This document shows, one piece after another, positions 1 to 4,424 of a stretch of DNA of 9,310 nt. Source of the DNA: Elusimicrobiota bacterium (GTDB lineage: Bacteria > Elusimicrobiota > Elusimicrobia > UBA1565 > UBA9628). The position numbers were made by a program, and so were the translations under genes. The stretch is taken from positions 1 through 9,310 of the forward strand of contig JAGWMT010000116.1 in assembly GCA_028871595.1 (NCBI GenBank), read 5' to 3'. Under the pieces are notes generated by a model, which saw nothing but the letters and a program-made list of their open reading frames with translations, did not search any database and had not been told where the DNA came from. Positions within the stretch are counted from its first letter, which is position 1; each line of letters starts with the position of its first letter.

Positions 1-726
1 GACCTTGAGCGTGCGCCACGACTGCTCGAGCGCGTCGTACAGCATCAGGCGTCCGACCAGGGGCTTGCCGATGTTTAGGATGAGTTTGATTGTCTCGATG
101 GCTTGCATCGTCCCGACCACGCCGGGAAGGACGCCGAGGACCCCGCCTTCGGCGCACGAAGGCACGAGCCCCGGGGGCGGCGGCTCAGGATACAAGCACC
201 GGTAGCAGGGACCGTCTTTCGCGGCAAAAACGGAGAGCTGGCCCTCGAAACGGAAGATCGAGCCGTATGCATTCGGTTTTCCGGTCAAAACGCAGGCGTC
301 ATTCACCAAGTAACGCGTCGGAAAATTGTCCGTCCCATCGGCGACCACGTCGTATTGCTTGAACAGCTCGATGGCGTTCGCGGAACTCAGTTCGATTTCG
401 TGGGTTTCGACGGAGATGTGCGGATTCAGCGCCAAAAGTCGTTTCTTGGCGGACACGAGTTTGGGCGTCCCGATGGCGGCCGTGTCGTGAATGATCTGCC
501 GTTGCAGGTTCGATTCGTCCACGACGTCGAAGTCCACCAATCCGATGCGTCCGACGCCGGCGGCCGCCAGGTACAGCGCCAGCGGGGAGCCGAGCCCGCC
601 GGCGCCGATGCACAACACCGACGAATTCTTGAGCTTCTTCTGACCTTCGGGTCCGACTTCCGGCATGATCAGATGACGGTTGTACCGGAGCAGGTCCTGT
701 TTCGTCAGTTCGGCGTTAGGCGACAT
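1..726 (-). CDS. moeB: MoeB/ThiF-family sulfur-carrier adenylyltransferase (3' end outside window)
   Basis: An E1-like enzyme that uses ATP to adenylate the C-terminal glycine of a ThiS/MoaD-type carrier, preparing it for sulfur transfer; cytoplasmic. The 242 visible residues hold the Rossmann ATP site GAGGLGS at 41-47, the acidic stretch VDFDVVDESNLQRQ at 64-77 with the Arg that contacts ATP phosphates, the DGTDN motif at 130-134, the first zinc pair Cys174/Cys177 (PCYRC), and the SCAEGGVLG segment around Cys191. The second zinc pair of this family lies near residue 245, beyond the edge. It therefore cannot be told whether the protein stops there (MoeB) or continues into a rhodanese domain (MoeZ/MOCS3 type). 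The ATG at 726 lies inside the sulfur-carrier gene (11-bp overlap) and has GGAGG eight bases upstream. Last visible gene of the cysteine operon; its partner is most likely the carrier encoded just upstream. The family assignment is secure; the specific partner is inferred. Confidence 0.93.
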   Translation of the reverse strand, partial: MSPNAELTKQDLLRYNRHLIMPEVGPEGQKKLKNSSVLCIGAGGLGSPLALYLAAAGVGRIGLVDFDVVDESNLQRQIIHDTAAIGTPKLVSAKKRLLALNPHISVETHEIELSSANAIELFKQYDVVADGTDNFPTRYLVNDACVLTGKPNAYGSIFRFEGQLSVFAAKDGPCYRCLYPEPPPPGLVPSCAEGGVLGVLPGVVGTMQAIETIKLILNIGKPLVGRLMLYDALEQSWRTLKV

Positions 727-1006
727 GAGTCGCGCCTCCGGCGATGGCCGGCACGATCAGAATGGTGTCTCCGTCCTTCACGGGAGTGGCAAGCCCCTGC
801 TTATCGCGGGCGTCGTCGTCATTCACGTAGACGTTCACGAACGAGCGCAATTTCCCATCGGGAGATAACAATTGCGCCTTCAAGCGGTCGTGCTGCTTGA
901 AAAGGATATCCAGAGCTTCTCCGAGGTTCTTGGCGTCCACCGAAATCTTTTCTTGTTTGTCGGCGAACGCGCGCAACGCCGTCGGAAGCCGTATTTCGAT
1001 AGCCAT
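716..1006 (-). CDS. cysO: CysO-like ThiS/MoaD-fold sulfur carrier with a C-terminal extension beyond Gly-Gly
   Basis: A ubiquitin-fold carrier of 96 residues that should hold sulfur as a C-terminal thiocarboxylate and donate it to CysM. The body strongly resembles mycobacterial CysO: IRLPTALRAF near the start, LGEALDIL at 28-35, the FVNVYVNDDDAR strand at 56-67, the GLATPVKDGD turn, and the tail VPAIAGG. Mycobacterial CysO ends at Gly-Gly. Here Gly90-Gly91 is followed by Ala-Thr-His-Val-Ala before the stop, so the reactive glycine is masked. By analogy with QbsE, which is trimmed by the JAMM protease QbsD in thioquinolobactin biosynthesis, removal by the neighbouring JAMM protease is expected. 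The ATG at 1006 lies 6 bp after the protease stop; a GGAGGGG ribosome-binding stretch sits in the last codons of the protease gene, 9-11 bases upstream. MoaD for molybdopterin synthesis is less likely because of the cysM/JAMM neighbours. Confidence 0.9.
   Translation of the reverse strand: MAIEIRLPTALRAFADKQEKISVDAKNLGEALDILFKQHDRLKAQLLSPDGKLRSFVNVYVNDDDARDKQGLATPVKDGDTILIVPAIAGGATHVA
727..739 (-). promoter_or_regulatory. Ribosome binding site of moeB inside the carrier's Gly-Gly codons
   Basis: The GGA and GGC codons for the carrier's Gly90-Gly91 create GGAGG at 739-735. This is followed by an 8-base spacer and the moeB ATG at 726. It supports the chosen moeB start and implies translational coupling of carrier and activating enzyme. 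Confidence 0.75.
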
Positions 1007-1012
1007 ATTAAG

Positions 1013-1459
1013 TCACCCCTCCAAAAAAATCGTTTCTTCCACGAAGGACCGCCCGTCCTCGGTCCGCTGCCAACTGCGCGAGTCGGACATCTTGCCGCCG
1101 TCCACGCGCACGATCCAGTAGCTGAGGCAGGGCCACGCCATCATCAGGTCGAACGGAGACGGCCACGCCGGGGCGTTCGGGTGGGAATGAAAGAATCCCA
1201 CCACGCCGCGGCCCGTGCCGGACAGCTCGGCCTCGACCTTGGCCAGCAGAAGCGGGTCGATCAGGTAGCGGTTCGTCTTGGCCGAGGCGTCCCAGCCGTT
1301 GGGCAGGGGCCGCGCCTCGTCCACGGCCACGTCGCGGTTGGGCGCGTCGAAGGCCGCGGGCACCGGGCCGATGAGCAGGCCGCAGCCCTCATCGGGGAAG
1401 GCCTTCTCGCAGGTCTCCACGACGATCTGTTCCAGCGCGCGGTTGAAGCGGAGGCTCAC
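1013..1459 (-). CDS. mec: JAMM/Mov34 (JAB1) zinc metalloprotease, Mec-like
   Basis: A predicted zinc peptidase of 148 residues. In the mycobacterial pathway Mec cleaves the new cysteine off the CysO-cysteine adduct and regenerates the Gly-Gly end. The complete JAMM signature is visible: Glu24 in the FPDEGCGLLIG strand, then His91-Ser-His93, seven residues, Ser101, two residues, Asp104. This gives two His and Asp as zinc ligands, with Glu24 and Ser101 as catalytic residues. GFFHSHPNAPAWPSPFD is typical of the prokaryotic JAB family. The start chosen is GTG at 1459, which shares the GTGA overlap with the cysM stop and gives a protein starting just before the JAMM core. The open frame continues upstream, but only as a high-GC shadow of cysM. 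In this operon it could both mature the extended carrier and release cysteine; the first role is inferred from the carrier's tail. Confidence 0.92.
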   Translation of the reverse strand: MSLRFNRALEQIVVETCEKAFPDEGCGLLIGPVPAAFDAPNRDVAVDEARPLPNGWDASAKTNRYLIDPLLLAKVEAELSGTGRGVVGFFHSHPNAPAWPSPFDLMMAWPCLSYWIVRVDGGKMSDSRSWQRTEDGRSFVEETIFLEG

Positions 1460-2385
1460 GGCGTCCAGAACCTCTCGCCGAGGTAGCGCTCTCCGGCGTC
1501 GCAGAACACGGTGGCCACGACCGCCTCGCGCCCCTGCTCGGCCAGGTCGCGGCCCAGGCGCAGGGCCGCGGCCAGGTTCGCGCCGCCGGACGGGCCCAGC
1601 AGGATGCCGCCGCGGCGCGCCAGGGCGTGGGCCGCGGCCTGCGCTTCCTCGGTGGACACCTCGATGCGCGAGTCGGCCACGCCGGTGTCGTAGATCGCGG
1701 GCACGATGGACGTGTCCATGTGCTTGAGTCCTTCCAGGCCGTGCATGGGGCCGTCCGGCTCCATGGAGACCAGGCGGATCTGGGGATTGAGCTCGCGCAA
1801 GCGGCGGCCCGCGCCCACGAAGGTCCCGCTGGTGCCCAGGCCCGCGACGAAGTGGCTGACCTTGCCTCCGGTCTGGGCGAAGATCTCCGGGCCGGTGGTC
1901 TCGTAGTGCGCGCGCCAGGTCATGGGGTTTGAGTACTGGTCGGCGTAGAAATAGCGGTCGGGCTCCGCCTTCATCATCAGGCGCACTTCTCGGATGGCGC
2001 CGTCGGAGCCCTCCAGGGGATCGGTGAACAGCAGCTCGACCCCGTAGGCCTCCAGGATGGCGCGGCGGTGCTTGGAGATGGAACCGGGGACGGCGAGGCT
2101 GACCTTGCGGCCCAGCCGCGCGCCGATCCAGGCGTACGCGATGCCGGTGTTCCCCGACGAGGAATCGAGCAGGATCTTGCCATCGGACAGCTTGCGGGAC
2201 TGGATCGCGTCGCGGAAGATGAACCAGCCCGCGCGGTCCTTGATGGAGCCGCCCGGGTTGTGCCACTCGGCCTTGCCCATCACGCGGACGGTCTTCCCCA
2301 GCTCCGGGAAGGCGAAGGAGACGTCGAGGAGCGGGGTGTCCCCGACCTTCACGTCCGGAAACGCGGCGGGCTGGGCGGTCGGCAT
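1456..2385 (-). CDS. cysM: PLP-dependent cysteine synthase, CysM type (likely sulfur-carrier dependent)
   Basis: A fold-type II PLP enzyme of 309 residues, full length for the cysteine synthase family, making cysteine from an activated serine and a sulfur donor in the cytoplasm. Visible marks: the PLP lysine Lys49 in NPGGSIKDR, the substrate-binding loop SSSGNTG at 75-81, the phosphate-binding loop GLGTSGT at 182-188, and Ser266 in GPSGG near the PLP pyridine nitrogen. Position 240 is Arg (DSRIEV), where sulfide-dependent CysK enzymes usually have a hydrophobic residue. By my alignment from memory this matches Arg220 of mycobacterial CysM, which favours O-phosphoserine. First gene of the operon; its TGA overlaps the protease GTG. 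The ATG at 2385 has no Shine-Dalgarno and sits about seven bases after a TATAAT box, suggesting leaderless translation. Cystathionine β-synthase-like or CysK roles are possible but fit the neighbours less well. Confidence 0.93.
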   Translation of the reverse strand: MPTAQPAAFPDVKVGDTPLLDVSFAFPELGKTVRVMGKAEWHNPGGSIKDRAGWFIFRDAIQSRKLSDGKILLDSSSGNTGIAYAWIGARLGRKVSLAVPGSISKHRRAILEAYGVELLFTDPLEGSDGAIREVRLMMKAEPDRYFYADQYSNPMTWRAHYETTGPEIFAQTGGKVSHFVAGLGTSGTFVGAGRRLRELNPQIRLVSMEPDGPMHGLEGLKHMDTSIVPAIYDTGVADSRIEVSTEEAQAAAHALARRGGILLGPSGGANLAAALRLGRDLAEQGREAVVATVFCDAGERYLGERFWTP

Positions 2386-2391
2386 CGCGTG

Positions 2392-2420
2392 ATTATACGA
2401 TACCTGACTTATTTGGTCAA
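2392..2420 (-). promoter_or_regulatory. Sigma70-type promoter of the cysM operon
   Basis: On the minus strand TTGACC (2420-2415) and a perfect TATAAT (2397-2392) are separated by exactly 17 bases. Six bases separate the -10 box from the cysM ATG, placing the expected transcription start at or within a base or two of the A of the start codon. Confidence 0.8.
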
Positions 2421-2424
2421 GATT
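2400..2424 (-). promoter_or_regulatory. Candidate Rrf2/IscR-type operator over the cysM -35 box
   Basis: Read on the plus strand, ATACCTGAC-TTATTTG-GTCAAGATT is an imperfect dyad. By hand the minus strand matches about 21 of 25 positions of the E. coli IscR type 1 consensus (ATASYYGAC core, A/T centre, GTCRRSTAT), as recalled. It covers the -35 hexamer and most of the spacer, so binding would be expected to repress. An Rrf2-family regulator sensing Fe-S or cysteine status would suit a cysteine operon. No such regulator gene lies in the window. Confidence 0.5.
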
Positions 2425-2466
2425 GAGCCAAAAAAAGGGTCAGGCTTTTACTTAATTGACTTATTC

Positions 2467-2600
2467 TCAGGATTTCTTGGGCGGCTCGCCCGAATCCTGC
2501 GGGACCAAGCGCATACCCGCGCCCATCAGGCTGTCCATTTACGCGGACAGCATAGTAGTAGGTGCCGGGGCCCAGGACCTCGCGCCGCGGGCCGTTCTTC
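2467..2600 (-). pseudogene. Possible relic of an unidentified protein gene
   Basis: On the minus strand one frame reads REVLGPGTYYYAVRVNGQ (about 2600-2530) after an in-frame TAG. The frame that then opens with ATG at 2538 reads MDSLMGAGMRLV and ends in PQDSGEPPKKS with TGA at 2467. Joined by a frameshift these look like the end of one protein with a β-strand PGTYYY segment and a charged tail. The resemblance to any family is too weak to name. It could also be chance in GC-rich DNA. Confidence 0.22.
2468..2499. repeat. Inverted repeat (interrupted hairpin)
   Basis: CAGGATT (2468-2474) pairs with AATCCTG (2493-2499). Inside, GGGCG (2479-2483) pairs with CGCCC (2487-2491) around a GCT loop. 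The two stems are separated by a 4-versus-1 base internal loop. No T-run follows on either strand, so it is not a convincing terminator. It could be a structured mobile-repeat remnant or the folded end of a lost gene. Confidence 0.55.
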
Positions 2601-2651
2601 CTGGCGGGCTATGGAACAAAATCGAGGGGCAAACCGTATGATAGAGAGGCC

Positions 2652-2680
2652 TTGACGAGGGAACAATATACGATTATCCT
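2652..2680 (+). promoter_or_regulatory. Promoter of the toxin-antitoxin operon
   Basis: TTGACG (2652-2657) and TATCCT (2675-2680) are spaced by 17 bases and lie about 23 bases before the antitoxin ATG. The surroundings turn AT-rich here, as expected for a promoter in GC-rich DNA. Confidence 0.6.
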
Positions 2681-2696
2681 ATATTCATAGTAATAA
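2674..2696 (+). promoter_or_regulatory. Candidate autoregulatory operator of the toxin-antitoxin operon
   Basis: An imperfect dyad: TTAT-C-CTAT (2674-2682), spacer ATTC, ATAG-TA-ATAA (2687-2696). It covers the -10 box and the start-site region, where an AbrB-type antitoxin would be expected to bind and repress its own operon. Confidence 0.35.
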
Positions 2697-2703
2697 GATA
2701 GAC

Positions 2704-2979
2704 ATGGCAAAACTCCTCGCCGTCTCTCCCGTCGGCAAGAACGGCCAGACCGTGGTTCCGTCGAAGATCCGCCGGCTGTTCAAGCTGGAGGAAGGCCGGG
2801 CCCTCGTCGGATTCTATCTCGATGGCGACCGCGTCGAGCTGGCGCCGATCTCGATTGTGCGCGAGAAGCTCGACTACACTGAAGCCGAGTTGGATCATCT
2901 GGAGCGCTTGGGGAAAGCGCGGGGCGGAAAGTCGTTCAAGAATGGTCGGAAAGCGAAAGCCCACCTCCGCACGCTCTAA
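2704..2979 (+). CDS. AbrB/MazE-fold (SpoVT domain) antitoxin
   Basis: A 91-residue antitoxin of a type II toxin-antitoxin pair. Residues 5-48 form the swapped-hairpin AbrB DNA-binding domain: VSPVGKNGQTVVPSKIRRLFKLEEG, then the second strand pair FYLDGDRVELAPI. Residues 52-91 (helical EAELDHLERLGKARGGKSFKN and a basic end) look like the toxin-wrapping tail of small antitoxins paired with RelE-fold toxins. The N-terminal domain should bind the operon's own promoter, where a dyad is present. The ATG at 2704 has only a weak purine stretch (AAGATAG) upstream. The next gene overlaps its end by 38 bp or starts 4 bp after it, depending on the toxin start, so the two are co-translated. Confidence 0.85.
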   Translation: MAKLLAVSPVGKNGQTVVPSKIRRLFKLEEGRALVGFYLDGDRVELAPISIVREKLDYTEAELDHLERLGKARGGKSFKNGRKAKAHLRTL

Positions 2980-3259
2980 CGGCGTGGTCGTCTCGTTCGC
3001 CCCGGCCTTCCTCCGGCAGATCAAGAAGCTCGATCCCCCGGTCAAGACGGCGGTCCGCTCCGTCGTTGAGAAATTCATCGACTTCTATGAATCCGGCCGC
3101 CGTACGCCCGGCCTGGCGGTCAAGCGCCTGCGCGGCGAGGTGTGGGAGGCACGTTCGGGCTTGCGGACTCGCATCGTCTATCGCCTGTTCGGCGGGGAAC
3201 TTCGGTTTATCCTGGCGGGCGATCATGCCGAAGTCCGGCGCTCCTTGGCTGACTGTTAG
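2942..3259 (+). CDS. RelE/ParE-fold toxin of a type II toxin-antitoxin system
   Basis: A small basic protein of 105 residues (from ATG 2942) with the RelE/ParE layout: strand VVVSFAPAF, helices FLRQIKKLDPPVKTAVRSVVEKF, then the β-sheet segment LRGEVWEARSGLRTRIVYRLFGGELRFILAG, ending HAEVRRSL. Arg71, Arg75, Arg77 and the final His95/Arg99-100 are where the mRNA-cutting RelE toxins place basic residues. Whether this is an mRNA interferase or a ParE gyrase poison cannot be decided. An alternative start, GTG at 2984 (codon 15), follows the antitoxin stop by 4 bp and would begin exactly at the first β-strand, giving the more usual length of about 91 residues. The ATG is kept because a purine-rich GGAAAG lies upstream of it. 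Confidence 0.8.
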   Translation: MVGKRKPTSARSNGVVVSFAPAFLRQIKKLDPPVKTAVRSVVEKFIDFYESGRRTPGLAVKRLRGEVWEARSGLRTRIVYRLFGGELRFILAGDHAEVRRSLADC

Positions 3260-3270
3260 GGTCCAGAGAG

Positions 3271-3310
3271 AAAGCCGCCCGCGGAGATAAACCTCCGCGG
3301 GCGGCTTTTT
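3271..3310 (+). terminator. Strong intrinsic terminator after the toxin gene (likely bidirectional)
   Basis: A perfect 16-bp stem (3271-3286 with 3293-3308), loop ATAAAC, ending in a five-T tract at 3306-3310 on the plus strand. On the minus strand the same stem is followed by TTTCTCTCT, so it may also end nrdB transcripts, whose stop lies at 3333. Confidence 0.88.
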
Positions 3311-3311
3311 A

Positions 3312-3328
3312 ACGCGCCGGCGTTTTTT
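3312..3328 (+). terminator. Second, short backup terminator
   Basis: ACGC-GCCG-GCGT hairpin (3312-3323) running into six T (3323-3328), immediately after the first terminator. The stem is only four base pairs, but GC-rich with an ideal U-tract for plus-strand transcripts. Confidence 0.5.
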
Positions 3329-3332
3329 AAGG

Positions 3333-4331
3333 CTAAAACTCGTCGGTGAAGGCCACGGCCCCGGTCACGCCGACCTGATAGGCCGACACGCGGCGCTCGA
3401 AGAAGTTCGCCAGCTCCTGCACGTCCTGCAGCTCCATGAAGTTGAACGGGTTCTTGGAGTTGAAGACGGGCTTGATGCCCAGGTTGCCCAGGCGCTGGTC
3501 GGCCACGCACTGCAGGTACTGGCGCATGCCGTTGGCCGAAAGGCCCGCGATGCCCAGGCCCAGCAGGTCCTCGGCGAAGGCCATCTCGCACTCGATGGCT
3601 TCCTTCATCATCGTGATCACGTCCTGCTCCATCTTGGGCGTGAACAACGTGGGATCCTCGGCGCGCGCGGTCTTGATGATCTCCATGGCGGCGGCGATGT
3701 GCATGGACTCGTCGCGGAACACCCAATTCGTTCCGCCCGCGAGACCGTTCAGGAGCCCCTTGGAGCGAAGGAAGTAGACGTACGCGAAGGCGGCGAAGAA
3801 GAAGAGGCCTTCCACGCAGGAGGCGAAGCAGATCAGGTTCATCAGGAACTGGCGCTTCTGCTCCTGGGTCTCGATCCGGTCGAGCTTGTTGATGGAATCG
3901 ATCCACTTGAACATGAACTCGCCCTTGCGCTTGATGGAGGGGATGTTCTCGATGGCGGAGAAGGCCTGCTCGCGCTCGGCCTGGTCGGGGATGTAGGTGT
4001 CCAGCAAGGTCAGGTAGAACTCGACGTGGACGGCCTCCTCGAACAGCTGGCGCGACAGGTACACGCGCGCCTCGGGGGAGTTCACGTGCTTGTAGAGGTT
4101 GAGGACCAGATTGTTGCTGACGATGGAGTCGCCGGTGGCGAAGAACGCGACCAGGCGGTGGATCAGGTGGCGCTCCGCCGGGGTGAGCTTGGTCTTCAGG
4201 TCGGTGACGTCGTGGGAGAAGTCCACCTCCTCGACCGTCCACGTGTTCTTGATGGCGGCTTTGTACATCTCGAAGAACACGGGGTACTTCATGGGGCGGA
4301 GGGTCAAATTGAAGCCGGGGTCGAGAATCAT
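3333..4331 (-). CDS. nrdB: Class I ribonucleotide reductase, β (radical) subunit
   Basis: The ferritin-like subunit of 332 residues that houses the metal site and stable radical needed by NrdA to make deoxyribonucleotides; cytoplasmic. The metal ligands align with E. coli NrdB by motif: Asp68 (GDSI), Glu99 and His102 (EAVH), Glu174 (SCVEG), Glu208 and His211 (DESMH). Tyr106 sits seven residues after Glu99, as radical Tyr122 does after Glu115 in E. coli, so a tyrosyl-radical enzyme is expected rather than a Tyr-less class Ic type. Trp31 in the WTVEEVD motif matches Trp48 of the radical-transfer chain. The tail ending FTDEF should dock on NrdA. The ATG at 4331 has GGAG eight bases upstream. It follows nrdA by 93 bp on the same strand and is presumably co-transcribed. 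Confidence 0.96.
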   Translation of the reverse strand: MILDPGFNLTLRPMKYPVFFEMYKAAIKNTWTVEEVDFSHDVTDLKTKLTPAERHLIHRLVAFFATGDSIVSNNLVLNLYKHVNSPEARVYLSRQLFEEAVHVEFYLTLLDTYIPDQAEREQAFSAIENIPSIKRKGEFMFKWIDSINKLDRIETQEQKRQFLMNLICFASCVEGLFFFAAFAYVYFLRSKGLLNGLAGGTNWVFRDESMHIAAAMEIIKTARAEDPTLFTPKMEQDVITMMKEAIECEMAFAEDLLGLGIAGLSANGMRQYLQCVADQRLGNLGIKPVFNSKNPFNFMELQDVQELANFFERRVSAYQVGVTGAVAFTDEF

Positions 4332-4373
4332 GGGGAAGTCTCCGTGAGAGTGAGAAGCGAAAAAAGGGAAATC

Positions 4374-4409
4374 GCCCGCCTGAGGCCTCGAAAATGGCCT
4401 CAGGCGGGC
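4374..4409 (-). terminator. Perfect 14-bp hairpin between nrdA and nrdB (attenuator or mRNA-stabilising stem)
   Basis: GCCCGCCTGAGGCC (4374-4387) pairs completely with 4396-4409 around an 8-base loop. On the minus strand it follows the nrdA stop by 15 bp, and the bases after it are GATTTCCCTTTTTT, a delayed T-run. Because nrdB still lies downstream, partial termination or 3'-end protection of nrdA mRNA is more likely than full termination. A separate nrdB promoter in the remaining 40 bp is not visible. Confidence 0.75.
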
Positions 4410-4424
4410 ACGTGTTATCTTATC

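Larger units (their letters stand above)
2425..2651. other. Gene-poor intergenic stretch with repeat-like and possibly decayed coding sequence
   Basis: No intact gene is recognised between the cysM promoter and the antitoxin promoter. The left part (2425-2465) is AT-rich compared with the surroundings, with a run of seven A and a GGGTCAGGC block. It ends in TGACTTATT, which also occurs at 2405-2413. The right part is GC-rich and contains short minus-strand open stretches that read like protein (see 2467-2600). No terminator, tRNA or transposase is visible. Confidence 0.6.

Noticed and set aside
103..900. A 265-codon plus-strand frame over moeB
   Set aside because: Antisense to a clearly conserved ThiF/MoeB sequence; no domain or start signal.
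1023..1029. Run of seven A (U7 in the mRNA) near the end of the JAMM gene as a slippage site
   Set aside because: No extended out-of-frame product would result and the run lies four codons before the stop; nothing else supports frameshifting.
1460..2266. Upstream extension of the JAMM protease frame through cysM (417 codons)
   Set aside because: The added part is Arg/Gly/Pro-rich shadow sequence over a conserved gene. The GTG at 1459 coupled to the cysM stop gives a normal-length JAMM protein.
2400..2700. CRISPR array, tRNA or riboswitch in the cysM-antitoxin gap
   Set aside because: Only one imperfect pair of short repeats is present, with no regular spacing, no cloverleaf and no recognisable aptamer core.
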